This document shows, one piece after another, positions 9,773 to 18,516 of a stretch of 64,000 nucleotides of DNA (positions within the stretch are counted from its first letter, which is position 1; each line of letters begins with the position of its first letter). The DNA is taken from positions 2,696,653 to 2,760,652 of the forward strand of contig NZ_CP065425.1 of NCBI RefSeq assembly GCF_016772275.1, given 5' to 3'. Under the pieces are notes generated by a model, which did no database searches, was not told where the DNA came from, and saw only the letters and a list, made by a program, of their open reading frames with translations. Source of the stretch: Heyndrickxia vini (GTDB lineage: Bacteria; Bacillota; Bacilli; Bacillales; Bacillaceae_C). Made by a program: the position numbers and the translations under genes.

Positions 9773-10150
9773 TTTTCTACTCCTTACATGCAGTAAACTT
9801 AGGTGAGGTTAAATTAATTTATAATCAAATCATTCTAACATAGACAGCCTTATTTTTGAATTTTGATGACATGATTCCATTTATCCCCTCGAAGAAAAGC
9901 TGTTTTAATGCATAGAATATTATTAAGTTTATCTAGGTCGCCTTTACTTTGTGAAAAATTACATTAAAATAAGAGTAAGGAACTGATTCTTACAAGAAAA
10001 AGACTAAGAAAATAAATTAGTCATACAACCAAGAAATGTGCTGACATTTAAGAAATGAATGATTTTGTATTCCTATCGAATGAAGTGAGATAATTCTTAT
10101 TAAAAAAGAATTTCTCCTTTTACTATAATGTAAAAAAGTTCGCATGAAAA
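9773..10150. other. divergent intergenic region, ykrA / rpoY
   Basis: About 380 bases separate two divergent genes. I see AT-rich sequence with no convincing small gene or strong hairpin. It must hold the ykrA promoter (minus strand), but no clear -35/-10 pair stands out. Confidence 0.5.
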
Positions 10151-10153
10151 AAC

Positions 10154-10182
10154 ATGAAATTGTTGTCAACTTTTTATATAAT
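10154..10182 (+). promoter_or_regulatory. rpoY-rnjA promoter
   Basis: TATAAT (10177-10182) lies 17 bases after ATGAAA, a weak -35. The start would be near 10189, about 35 bases before rpoY. Confidence 0.5.
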
Positions 10183-10223
10183 AGAAAAAGTTACATTTGA
10201 CAACGGAGTTAGGAGAGAAAAAA

Positions 10224-10436
10224 ATGATTTATAAAGTTTATTATCAAGAAAGTAAAACTGAAGTAGCAGTTCGCGAAAATACAAAAACAATGTATATCGA
10301 AGCGAAATCAGAAAGAGAAGTACGTCTATCTTTAAAAAACCGTCCATTTAATATCGAATTCGTACAACTCTTAGAAGGTTCTTACCTGGAATACGAAAAA
10401 AACCATGAAAATTTCGAACTATCGGAGACTAGATAA
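10224..10436 (+). CDS. rpoY: RNA polymerase epsilon subunit
   Basis: This 70-residue protein matches RpoY (YkzG), the small epsilon subunit of Firmicute RNA polymerase. Typical features are the opening IYKVYYQE, the central [13 protein letters not shown] and the acidic C-terminus. AGGAG lies eight bases before the ATG at 10224, which rules out a longer frame starting at 10197. It is followed five bases later by rnjA, the conserved rpoY-rnjA arrangement of Bacillaceae, so the two are probably co-transcribed. Confidence 0.93.
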   Translation: MIYKVYYQESKTEVAVRENTKTMYIEAKSEREVRLSLKNRPFNIEFVQLLEGSYLEYEKNHENFELSETR

Positions 10437-10441
10437 CCAAT

Positions 10442-12109
10442 ATGAAATTTGTAAAAAATGATCAAGCAGCCGTATTTGCCCTTGGCGGTTTAGGGGAAAT
10501 CGGAAAAAATACTTATGCAGTTCAGTTTCAAGATGAAATTATTTTAATTGATGCTGGGATTAAATTCCCCGAAGATGAATTATTAGGTATCGATTATGTG
10601 ATCCCAGATTATACCTATTTAGTAAAAAATGAAGAGAAGATTAAAGGCTTGTTTATTACACATGGACATGAAGACCATATTGGTGGTATTCCGTACTTAT
10701 TAAGACAAGTAAATATACCGATTTATGGTGGAAAACTTGCTCTGGGACTAATTAAAAACAAGTTAGAAGAACATGGTCTATTAAGGCAAACAAAATTTCA
10801 TGAAATTCAAGAGGATGATGTGATTAAGTTCAGAAAAACATCAGTCACATTTTTCCGGACAACTCATAGTATTCCTGATTCTTATGGGATTGTTGTCAAA
10901 ACTCCTCAAGGGAATATTGTTCATACAGGTGATTTTAAATTTGACTTCACACCTGTTGGTGAACCAGCTAACTTAACGAAAATGGCTGAGATAGGTAAAG
11001 AAGGTGTTCTTTGTCTATTATCAGATAGCACAAATAGTGAAGTTCCTAATTTCACAATGTCTGAACGACGTGTCGGTGAAAGCATTCAGGACGTATTTAG
11101 AAAAGTTGATGGACGGATTATTTTTGCAACATTTGCATCAAATATCCATCGCCTTCAACAAGTAGCAGAGGCAGCAGTCATGAACGGCAGAAAAATAGCT
11201 GTATTCGGAAGAAGTATGGAAGCAGCTATAAATATCGGACATGATCTTGGCTATATCCAATGCCCAAAAGATACATTTATTGATGCACAGCAAATCAATC
11301 GATTACCTGCCAATAAAGTAACTATTTTATGTACTGGTAGCCAAGGTGAACCGATGGCTGCACTTTCTAGAATCGCTAATGGAACACATAGACAAATCCA
11401 AATCCAACCTGGGGATACGGTAGTCTTTTCTTCTTCACCTATTCCAGGTAATACGATAAGTGTAAATCGTACGATTAATTTACTATTCCGTGCAGGTGCG
11501 GACGTTATTCACGGACCACTTAATGATATTCATACATCTGGTCACGGTGGACAACAGGAACAAAAATTAATGTTACGATTAATTAAACCAAAATTCTTTA
11601 TGCCTATTCATGGTGAATATCGTATGCAAAGGACACATGCTCAATTAGCGATTGATTGCGGAGTCCCTGAAGAAAACTGTTTCCTTATGGATAATGGTGA
11701 AGTTCTTGCGCTAAGCAGCGATTCAGCTCAAGTTGCAGGTAAAATTCCATCAGGATCTGTATATATTGATGGAAACGGAATTGGTGATATCGGTAATATC
11801 GTTTTGCGGGATCGACGTATTTTATCGGAGGAAGGTTTAGTTATCGTTGTCGTCTCCATTAATATGAATGACTTTAAAATTGCTTCAGGTCCAGATATTA
11901 TTTCAAGAGGTTTTGTTTATATGCGTGAATCAGGGGATTTAATCAACGAAGCCCAAAGTTTGATTTCTAAACATCTAAATAAAGTAATGGAAAGAAAAAC
12001 ATCACAATGGACTGAAATTAAAAATGAAATTACAGATACACTCGCACCATTCCTTTATGAAAAAACAAAACGCAGACCGATGATTATGCCAATCATAATG
12101 GAAGTATAA
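10442..12109 (+). CDS. rnjA: ribonuclease J1
   Basis: This 555-residue beta-CASP metallo-beta-lactamase nuclease has 5'-3' exoribonuclease and endonuclease activity and is central to mRNA turnover and RNA maturation. The zinc ligands are in [10 protein letters not shown] (H74, H76, D78, H79), followed by HTGDFKFD and the beta-CASP motifs around ASNIHR and HGEYRMQR; the C-terminal domain follows. Length and sequence fit B. subtilis RNase J1. SR1P, encoded at 1589-1714, is reported to promote the GapA-RNase J1 interaction in B. subtilis. Confidence 0.97.
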   Translation: MKFVKNDQAAVFALGGLGEIGKNTYAVQFQDEIILIDAGIKFPEDELLGIDYVIPDYTYLVKNEEKIKGLFITHGHEDHIGGIPYLLRQVNIPIYGGKLALGLIKNKLEEHGLLRQTKFHEIQEDDVIKFRKTSVTFFRTTHSIPDSYGIVVKTPQGNIVHTGDFKFDFTPVGEPANLTKMAEIGKEGVLCLLSDSTNSEVPNFTMSERRVGESIQDVFRKVDGRIIFATFASNIHRLQQVAEAAVMNGRKIAVFGRSMEAAINIGHDLGYIQCPKDTFIDAQQINRLPANKVTILCTGSQGEPMAALSRIANGTHRQIQIQPGDTVVFSSSPIPGNTISVNRTINLLFRAGADVIHGPLNDIHTSGHGGQQEQKLMLRLIKPKFFMPIHGEYRMQRTHAQLAIDCGVPEENCFLMDNGEVLALSSDSAQVAGKIPSGSVYIDGNGIGDIGNIVLRDRRILSEEGLVIVVVSINMNDFKIASGPDIISRGFVYMRESGDLINEAQSLISKHLNKVMERKTSQWTEIKNEITDTLAPFLYEKTKRRPMIMPIIMEV

Positions 12110-12120
12110 ATAAGAAGAAG

Positions 12121-12157
12121 AAAGGAACATTCCAATGAACGGAATGTTCCTTTTTTT
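12121..12157 (+). terminator. terminator of rpoY-rnjA
   Basis: AAAGGAACATTCC and GGAATGTTCCTTT form a perfect stem with a 7-base loop and a T run. The far end touches the convergent ktrC stop. Confidence 0.88.
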
Positions 12158-12815
12158 ATTGAGATAGCTTTTTCTCGAATCGATGGATGTCTGTATCTGC
12201 TCCAATAATAATTAAAACATCATTTGGTTCAATCGTGTCATATGCTTGCGGTGAAATAATCATCGTTCCACTACGTTTAATGGCTACAATATTCAATCCA
12301 TATTTTGCACGAATATTTAAATCGACAATTGTATTTCCAACTAACCATTCATTAGCAACTATCTCTGCAATGCTATATTCATTTGAAAGTTCAATATAAT
12401 CCAATACATTATTAGAAACAATATGATGCGCGATTCTTCTTCCCATATCCCTCTCTGGATGGACAACATGATCTGCTCCGATTTTATCCAAAACTTTTGC
12501 ATGATAATCATTTTGTGCTTTAACGGTTACATTTTTAACACCGATTTCCTTAAGCATTAATGTTGTCAGTATACTAGCCTGTATATCAGCACCAATCGCC
12601 ACAATCACATGATCAAAATTTCTTATTCCAAGGTTTTTCAGTACTGTTTCATCGGTTGTATCAGCAATAACTGCATGTGTGGCGATCGAAGCAAATTCGT
12701 TTACCCGATCCTCGTCTTGATCTATTGCCATCACTTCCATACCTTGATCCGCTAATTCTTTACAAATACTTCCGCCAAAACGACCTAGACCTATGACCAC
12801 AAATTCTTTTTTCAT
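12156..12815 (-). CDS. ktrC: KtrC-type potassium uptake regulatory subunit
   Basis: This 219-residue cytoplasmic RCK protein gates a Ktr channel. The N-terminal Rossmann fold has GLGRFGG at residues 9-15 and an acidic residue ending strand 2 (AIDQDEDR), typical for nucleotide binding. The RCK_C domain occupies about residues 135-219, and in KtrA/KtrC this domain binds c-di-AMP. AGGTGGAGG precedes the ATG. Its likely membrane partner KtrD is encoded at 57405-58760; in B. subtilis ktrC (ykqB) and ktrD (ykrM) are likewise unlinked. c-di-AMP binding is inferred from the family. Confidence 0.9.
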   Translation of the reverse strand: MKKEFVVIGLGRFGGSICKELADQGMEVMAIDQDEDRVNEFASIATHAVIADTTDETVLKNLGIRNFDHVIVAIGADIQASILTTLMLKEIGVKNVTVKAQNDYHAKVLDKIGADHVVHPERDMGRRIAHHIVSNNVLDYIELSNEYSIAEIVANEWLVGNTIVDLNIRAKYGLNIVAIKRSGTMIISPQAYDTIEPNDVLIIIGADTDIHRFEKKLSQ

Positions 12816-12908
12816 TTTTATTCCTCCACCTAAAGATCACTAATATCTTTGATTTTAGCATATTTACCAATAATAGAAAATTTACTTCTTTGCATAAAGA
12901 ATAAAAAT

Positions 12909-12953
12909 AGGAGCGAATAAGGGCTAAAGTAGTCCCTATCACACTCCTAATCT
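12909..12953 (-). terminator. terminator of the lia operon
   Basis: A long, slightly interrupted hairpin (AGGAGTGTGATAGGGACT pairing with AGCCCTTATTCGCTCCT) precedes ATTTTTA on the minus strand, next to the liaR stop. Confidence 0.65.
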
Positions 12954-13585
12954 TTTTTTATTAATTGATGTTGGAACGCATATATAACAGCTTGTGTTCT
13001 GTCTTGCACTTCTAACTTACTTAAAATATTACTCACATGGGTTTTAACGGTTTTTAAAGCGATAAACAATTCATCAGCAATCTCTTGATTAGTCATCCCT
13101 TCGGCCATGAGTAATAAAATTTCTATTTCTCTATTCGTCAAATCATCATGTAAAGGGCGTTTATTCCCCTGCTTCATTCGCATCATCATTTTTCCGGTTA
13201 CTTGGGGTTCGAGAACGGATTGTCCTTCATATGTAGACCTCACAGCCTCAGCAATATCATTTGCTTTAGAAGTTTTTAGCATATAGCTTGTCGCTCCAGC
13301 TTCTAATGCGGGATAAACCTTTTCATCATCTATAAAACTCGTTACGATAATAATTTTTGCTTCCGGCCATTCATTAATGATCTCTTTCGTTGCTTGTATG
13401 CCATCCATCCCACTCATAACTAAATCCATAAGAATAATATCGGGTCTTAATGAAAGCGCAAGATTTACACCCTCTTGACCATTTGCGGCTTCACCGACAA
13501 TTTCGATATCTTGTTGGATAGATAAAAAAGCAGAAACACCGATACGAACCATTTCATGGTCGTCCACTAATAAAACTTTTATCAT
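12947..13585 (-). CDS. liaR: response regulator LiaR (VraR)
   Basis: This 212-residue NarL-family regulator has a receiver domain with the phosphorylated aspartate in [11 protein letters not shown] (D54). A LuxR-type helix-turn-helix at about residues 145-205 contains [21 protein letters not shown]. It pairs with LiaS and activates genes after cell-envelope damage. Its start overlaps the liaS stop by four bases (ATGA), indicating translational coupling. The whole liaI-liaH-liaF-liaS-liaR string reads in one direction. The target operator is probably the palindrome at 16625-16642. Confidence 0.92.
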   Translation of the reverse strand: MIKVLLVDDHEMVRIGVSAFLSIQQDIEIVGEAANGQEGVNLALSLRPDIILMDLVMSGMDGIQATKEIINEWPEAKIIIVTSFIDDEKVYPALEAGATSYMLKTSKANDIAEAVRSTYEGQSVLEPQVTGKMMMRMKQGNKRPLHDDLTNREIEILLLMAEGMTNQEIADELFIALKTVKTHVSNILSKLEVQDRTQAVIYAFQHQLIKKD

Positions 13586-14628
13586 TCAACTTCATCCTTT
13601 TCTTTTATAATAGGAATCCTCACTTCAACGCTAGTTCCTTTTGCCGGGAGACTAATCATTTTTATCGTACCACCTATTTCAGCGGCCCGTTCACGAATAT
13701 TTTGTAAACCGTAGGAGCCAGCTTTTTCTTTCCCCATTTCAAATCCAATACCATCATCAATGATTTTTAATAATACAAATTGTTCAAGCTTAATTAATAA
13801 TAATTCCATCGTATTTGCCTTCGCATGCCGGAGTGTATTTGAAATCGATTCTTGCATAATACGGAATAAATGATCTTCTACTCCTTTATCAAGCTTTACA
13901 TTTTCAATTTTCCAGGTAACTTTTAAAGGAAGCTTTGCTGTTAATTCATGTAATAGCTCCTCTGCACCCTTTTTCAGACTTTTTCCTTCTAATTGTATAG
14001 GTCGTAGATGAAGCAAAAGGGCTCTCATTTCAGATTGTGACTCATTAATAATTTCTTCCACTAACTTCATTTGTTTCCCTGTAGTGTTAGCATCCGGATT
14101 AGGGTTTTGATTAATCGCCGATAAAAGCATAGTTGCTGCAAAAAGTTGCTGGCTTACAGAATCATGAAGCTCCCTAGCTAACCGATTCCGCTCTTGTGAC
14201 AATACTTCTTGCTTCATACTTTCATTCCAATCTGCACGTTCATTGGCAAGCTTTTGTGAGGCCTTAACTTGCTCGTCGAACCGATTTTGGATTCGTTGAA
14301 ACCGTTCATATATAATGGATACCTCAGCTAATTTTTCTACAGGAATTTTTGATAAATCAAATTCACCCTTCTCCAAGTCAATTAAATGACTTTCTACTTC
14401 TTCCAGTTTCTTTTTCATTAAATAGCCAATGACTAATCCACAAACGATTCCAATAATTATACTTGTAATGATAATAAATACAAAAACTGGAATAAGAAAT
14501 ATTTGCTTAAAAAACAGTGCATTGTACCAATCAATTTTAACTGATTGAATATAAATTGCAGAAATAAATATCGCTATCACAAGGGAAAATGAACTAAAAT
14601 AAATTAAAAATGTTTTTTGCATATTCAT
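13582..14628 (-). CDS. liaS: sensor histidine kinase LiaS (VraS)
   Basis: This is a 348-residue HisKA_3-type kinase. Two membrane helices (about residues 8-28 and 44-70) flank a very short outer loop, as in intramembrane-sensing kinases. A HAMP-like segment precedes the H-box [17 protein letters not shown] with phosphorylated H155. The ATPase domain holds [25 protein letters not shown]. It phosphorylates LiaR and is held inactive by LiaF. Four-base ATGA overlaps join it to both neighbours. Confidence 0.93.
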   Translation of the reverse strand: MNMQKTFLIYFSSFSLVIAIFISAIYIQSVKIDWYNALFFKQIFLIPVFVFIIITSIIIGIVCGLVIGYLMKKKLEEVESHLIDLEKGEFDLSKIPVEKLAEVSIIYERFQRIQNRFDEQVKASQKLANERADWNESMKQEVLSQERNRLARELHDSVSQQLFAATMLLSAINQNPNPDANTTGKQMKLVEEIINESQSEMRALLLHLRPIQLEGKSLKKGAEELLHELTAKLPLKVTWKIENVKLDKGVEDHLFRIMQESISNTLRHAKANTMELLLIKLEQFVLLKIIDDGIGFEMGKEKAGSYGLQNIRERAAEIGGTIKMISLPAKGTSVEVRIPIIKEKDEVE

Positions 14629-15344
14629 ACGTGCTTCACCTCAAAATCACCAATTGGCAACGAGGTTATGATTTTTATTTTTCTTGAAGATTCTTCATAG
14701 TTCTCCGAATAATAAATAATGTTTTGATTAAATAAATTTTCTTCTAAATCATAAATTCTCACATTTCCAGTAAACGAAGAGTGATTAACGGTTATTGCTA
14801 CATCATATGGGATTAACAGCTGAATATTTCCAGCAATCCCTCTAATAATCACAGTTGATTCTCCCATCGGAAGCATTGTCATGCTTAAATCAATTACTGT
14901 TTTCCCAAGCCCACATTGGATATTAATATCGTCCCATTCATATATATTGTTTTCAATTCGTTGGCTTCCAAAAAATTTATTTTTAATGTATGGTTGTTTT
15001 CGATTAATTTTAGCATGTGTCGAAGGTTCAACTGTTTCCACTTTAATAATTTTCGGTTCCTTCTTTTTTTTGCGATAGCGAAATAAAAGATAAATAAGAA
15101 TTGAAAACATCAGTATTTTGAAAACAACTGTCGTAAGGATTGTGATAATGCCTATTGAAATACCGATGATAATAAAAATAATCCCTGAAGACCTTTTATT
15201 TTTTTTCCATCCAAAATAAATGAGGAGTGCGCTAATGCCAAGCATAATAAGGGACTCTGAATTGAATGAGATTTCAAATAAAATTCCGACAACGGCAACT
15301 AAGATTAACCATGTGGGCGTGTTTTGATCTGATCTTGTTCTCAT
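14625..15344 (-). CDS. liaF: LiaF-type membrane inhibitor
   Basis: This 239-residue negative regulator of LiaRS has four hydrophobic segments within residues 10-85, a charged linker rich in Lys, and a C-terminal beta-sheet LiaF-like domain (about 125-239). The ATG at 15344 is preferred because AGAAGGAGG lies just before it; a frame from 15362 has no binding site. B. subtilis LiaF is of almost equal length. It overlaps liaS by four bases. Confidence 0.9.
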   Translation of the reverse strand: MRTRSDQNTPTWLILVAVVGILFEISFNSESLIMLGISALLIYFGWKKNKRSSGIIFIIIGISIGIITILTTVVFKILMFSILIYLLFRYRKKKKEPKIIKVETVEPSTHAKINRKQPYIKNKFFGSQRIENNIYEWDDINIQCGLGKTVIDLSMTMLPMGESTVIIRGIAGNIQLLIPYDVAITVNHSSFTGNVRIYDLEENLFNQNIIYYSENYEESSRKIKIITSLPIGDFEVKHV

Positions 15345-15413
15345 GTTGCCTCCTTCTGTCATTTATGACGAAATAAAGTTTTTTTAACTTACGTTTTGTT
15401 AAACATGCGACGA

Positions 15414-15456
15414 GGGGGTGTCCAATAGTGTTTGCAATCACTTTTAAGACATCCCC
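15414..15456 (-). promoter_or_regulatory. hairpin between liaH and liaF
   Basis: GGGGATGTC near 15450 pairs with GACACCCC near 15418 on the minus strand with one bulge. An inner AGTG/CACT stem continues it, and no T run follows. In B. subtilis much liaIH message stops before the downstream genes; this hairpin may do that job here. Function is inference. Confidence 0.5.
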
Positions 15457-15508
15457 TAATCGCTAATTTATTCTACTATTCGCTTTTAATATTACCATGG
15501 ATTACCGA

Positions 15509-16150
15509 TTAGTTAATAGATGTTTCTTCTTTTTTAAGTCCCTTTTCAAGTTCAGAAATACGAGAATCAAACATACTCATGTCATAACCCGAATTTAATT
15601 TTGCTTCTAGGTGGTCCATATACTTTTCAGTTTCCTCAAATCTCCTATTCGATTTCCCCATTATCGAGTCATCCAATATATGATTCATTTTCTTTGTTAC
15701 CTTTATAACATTTTCCCTGCCCATCAATTCTAATCGTTTAATTTGCATATCCTTTAACTTCATTTTCATTTCTCGATGTTTCTTCTCTAGCACTTCTAAT
15801 TGATCCGACGCTTCGTTATAAGCTTCTCTAAGGCTAAGTGCTTGTGTCTTATAAAGTGCTTCTTCATCAATTGCTATTTGATGTAATTCTAGTTCATTCG
15901 CTTCTAGAGCTATTTCTGCTTGCTTGCAGCGTTTATCTGCCATAAATTCTGTCTGTTTTAATTCACGTGCAAATTCTTCCTTAAGTAAATATTGTCTTTC
16001 AATTAACTTCTCTATTTTTTTTGCCTCTTTTTCACTGTCTCGTAAGTATTGGTTTAGTAGGCCGATAGGATTTTTCTTTTCCTTTGTATCCATTGCTTCA
16101 TGTAGATCTGCCATGACTGAACTTTTAATTCTATCAAATAATGTTGACAT
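15509..16150 (-). CDS. liaH: PspA/LiaH family phage-shock protein
   Basis: This 213-residue protein is almost entirely alpha-helical and coiled coil, beginning with the PspA signature (LFDRIKSSVMADLHEAMD) and with no membrane segment. LiaH/PspA proteins form large rings that coat the inner face of a stressed membrane. AAGGAGAGAG precedes the ATG. It follows liaI by about 40 bases and is separated from liaF by a hairpin, so it is expected to be the most strongly induced part of the operon together with liaI. B. subtilis LiaH is slightly longer. Confidence 0.88.
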   Translation of the reverse strand: MSTLFDRIKSSVMADLHEAMDTKEKKNPIGLLNQYLRDSEKEAKKIEKLIERQYLLKEEFARELKQTEFMADKRCKQAEIALEANELELHQIAIDEEALYKTQALSLREAYNEASDQLEVLEKKHREMKMKLKDMQIKRLELMGRENVIKVTKKMNHILDDSIMGKSNRRFEETEKYMDHLEAKLNSGYDMSMFDSRISELEKGLKKEETSIN

Positions 16151-16189
16151 GTCACTCTCTCCTTATTATTCATTTTGGGCGATAAAAAT

Positions 16190-16546
16190 CTATTCGTAAT
16201 TTTTCTTCAGTTCATTCCATTGTTGGTCAAAGCTATCAAATGGGTCTTGCGTTTTTACGTTTGTTTCCCTAGCATCATTTTTCTTATAATGTTTATATCC
16301 AGCATACAGAATAAAAATTGCTAGTATCCCCGCTAATGCAGGTAAACTTGCTAGGACAGCAAACAAACTACATATTCCAACCATTGCCCAAAATAGTTTT
16401 CCAAAAAAGGAATCGCATTTCATAAATTGCTTTAGCGAAAAGTACACTAATACTAAGCTAATAGCTAAACCGATCATATGTCCCAAACTTCCTAAAGCTA
16501 CGATAATTAGAAAAGCAGCTACTCCGAACAGCAAAACTTTCTTCAT
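16190..16546 (-). CDS. liaI: LiaI-like small membrane protein
   Basis: A protein of about 118 residues has three or four hydrophobic stretches (residues 3-35, 45-60, 60-80) and a charged tail ending DSFDQQWNELKKNYE. It fits the LiaI / lmo0954-like group that anchors LiaH at the membrane. Two ATGs are possible; the second (16546) has AGGAGG at 9 bases whereas the first (16552) is only 3 bases away. First gene of the operon. The symbol is by position and topology rather than strong similarity. Confidence 0.7.
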   Translation of the reverse strand: MKKVLLFGVAAFLIIVALGSLGHMIGLAISLVLVYFSLKQFMKCDSFFGKLFWAMVGICSLFAVLASLPALAGILAIFILYAGYKHYKKNDARETNVKTQDPFDSFDQQWNELKKNYE

Positions 16547-16624
16547 TTTCATTGACCTCCTTTCGATATACTAATCATAAGAAAAAATTGAATAATCGAT
16601 AACAATCCCCAGCTTTATTTTTCT

Positions 16625-16642
16625 ATACGACTTAAGGCGTAT
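16625..16642. promoter_or_regulatory. candidate LiaR operator upstream of liaI
   Basis: ATACGACTTAAGGCGTAT is an 18-base palindrome with a single mismatched position pair, about 80 bases before liaI. LiaR/VraR sites are near-palindromic and lie upstream of -35 in liaI promoters. The site is plausible by place and symmetry, not by an exact consensus match. Confidence 0.5.
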
Positions 16643-16660
16643 ATGAGTATACTGATATAT

Positions 16661-16688
16661 AAAAAAAGGATGACAAATTGTCATCCTC
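16661..16688 (-). terminator. terminator of the ABC exporter operon
   Basis: GGATGACAA and TTGTCATCC form a 9-bp stem followed by seven T on the minus strand. It overlaps the stop of the ABC gene. Confidence 0.85.
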
Positions 16689-18505
16689 TACATAGCTTCT
16701 AACATTTTAAATTGTGCTTTGACTAATCGGTAATATTCACCTTGATATTTCATTAGTTGATCATGATTTCCTTCTTCAATAATCTTCCCATGATCAAGAA
16801 CAAAGATTTTATCCGCTTCACGGATAGTTGATAGCCGATGGGCTATGATTACTGATGTTCTTCCCTTAAGTAATGTACGTAAAGCATACTGTATTTGTAC
16901 TTCTGTTTCAGTATCAATACTTGCCGTTGCCTCGTCTAAAATAATAATTCGTGGATCTGCAAGCAACGCTCGTGCAAAGGATAATAGTTGACGTTCGCCA
17001 ACTGACAATATATTTCCTCTTTCTTCAACTTGCGTTTCATAACCGTTTGGCAGTTTTTCAATAAAGTGATGCGCACCAATCGCTTTAGCGGCATCAATGG
17101 CCTCTTTATCTGATGCATCGGGGCGGCCAAATTTAATATTTTCCATTATCGTTCCGGAAAAGATAAATGTGTCTTGCAGAACAACACTAATTTGATTTCT
17201 TAAACTCCTTAAAGAAATATCTTTTAAATCACAACCATCAATCTTTACTACACCGCCAGTTGGATCATAAAATCGACTGATCAAATTCGCAATGGTTGTT
17301 TTTCCGGAACCTGTATGACCAACTAATGCAATGGTTTGACCCGCTCTCATCTCAAGATCGATACCTTTAAGAGCTAAACGATTATCATCATATGAGAACT
17401 CCACTTTTTCAAACTGGACATGACCTTTCATTGCTTGCAGTTGAATCGCATTTTCACTTTCGTGAACAATTGGCGTTTCGTCTAAATATTCGAAAATTCT
17501 TTCTGAAGAAGCCATAGCCATTAGAAGTTGATTATAAACCTGACCGATTCGGGAAATAGGCTCCCAGAACATTCCTAAATAAAATGCATATGAAACAAAT
17601 TCTCCAAGATTCATTGCTTCGGTACGAATTAAATGTGAACCATACCAAATGAGAACGGCTGAACCAACGGCATTTGTTAATTCAATCAATGGCCGAAAAA
17701 AAGCATTTTTTTTCGTAGCAATTCTCCAAGCTTCATAATTTTCCGTGTTTACACCATCGAAGAATTTCATATTTTCTTTTTCCTGTGTAAACGCCTGTGT
17801 AACTCGTATTCCTTGAATACTTTCGTTCAAATGTGAATTTAATTTCGATTGTTTAATTCTCATATACTGCCAAGAGCGACGAATATTTTGTCTGAGCTTC
17901 GTAGAAATAAAGAACATGATTGGTAAAATAATTAGGACCGCTAGAGTTAATTGAGGGCTTAATGTAAATAGAATAACAATGACCCCAACTAACATAATCA
18001 TATCCATTAATAAGTTAACGACCCCATTAGTAAACAAATCTTGAAGTGAATTTGTATCATTCATAATCCGTACAAGAATTGAACCCGCAGATCGTTGATC
18101 AAAAAAGCGATGGGATAAATGTTGGACATGTGTAAATAAATTTTTCCGAATATCATATATTACTTTCTGTCCAAGCTGATTCATCCACCGTATTCTAAAA
18201 ATATTGGCACCATACGATATCAAGTATAAAGCGGCAATCAAGACGACGATGATCGTCAGAAAATCTCCATCCTTTTGTCTTATTCCTTTTTCAATTGCAT
18301 ACACCCCGATTAAAGTTGGAATAATCAATCGGATTGCGGTGTTCAAAAGCATCGCCGCAAATGATTTTGGTAGTAAATTTTTTGAATATGGTTTTAAATA
18401 ATTCAACAGTCGAAGCATTTGCTTCCAGTTAAAGGGTTTGTCAATTATCTGTTCAGTCGAATAGTTAAACCTTTCAACTTGTTTTCCGTTCTTTTCTTTA
18501 GCCAA
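16688..18505 (-). CDS. yfiC: ABC exporter half-transporter, YfiC-like (catalytic-site Walker B)
   Basis: This 605-residue half-transporter has six membrane helices in residues about 45-330 followed by an ATPase domain: Walker A GHTGSGKT and Walker B IIILDEATASID with the catalytic glutamate. Its signature motif is degenerate, LSVGERQ instead of LSGGQ. Its neighbour YfiB has the opposite arrangement, as expected for a heterodimeric exporter with one consensus and one degenerate ATP site. The stop of the upstream yfiB is 11 bases away. Family members export drugs or lipophilic compounds; the substrate is unknown. Confidence 0.85.
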   Translation of the reverse strand: MAKEKNGKQVERFNYSTEQIIDKPFNWKQMLRLLNYLKPYSKNLLPKSFAAMLLNTAIRLIIPTLIGVYAIEKGIRQKDGDFLTIIVVLIAALYLISYGANIFRIRWMNQLGQKVIYDIRKNLFTHVQHLSHRFFDQRSAGSILVRIMNDTNSLQDLFTNGVVNLLMDMIMLVGVIVILFTLSPQLTLAVLIILPIMFFISTKLRQNIRRSWQYMRIKQSKLNSHLNESIQGIRVTQAFTQEKENMKFFDGVNTENYEAWRIATKKNAFFRPLIELTNAVGSAVLIWYGSHLIRTEAMNLGEFVSYAFYLGMFWEPISRIGQVYNQLLMAMASSERIFEYLDETPIVHESENAIQLQAMKGHVQFEKVEFSYDDNRLALKGIDLEMRAGQTIALVGHTGSGKTTIANLISRFYDPTGGVVKIDGCDLKDISLRSLRNQISVVLQDTFIFSGTIMENIKFGRPDASDKEAIDAAKAIGAHHFIEKLPNGYETQVEERGNILSVGERQLLSFARALLADPRIIILDEATASIDTETEVQIQYALRTLLKGRTSVIIAHRLSTIREADKIFVLDHGKIIEEGNHDQLMKYQGEYYRLVKAQFKMLEAM

Positions 18506-18516
18506 TGAATTTCACC

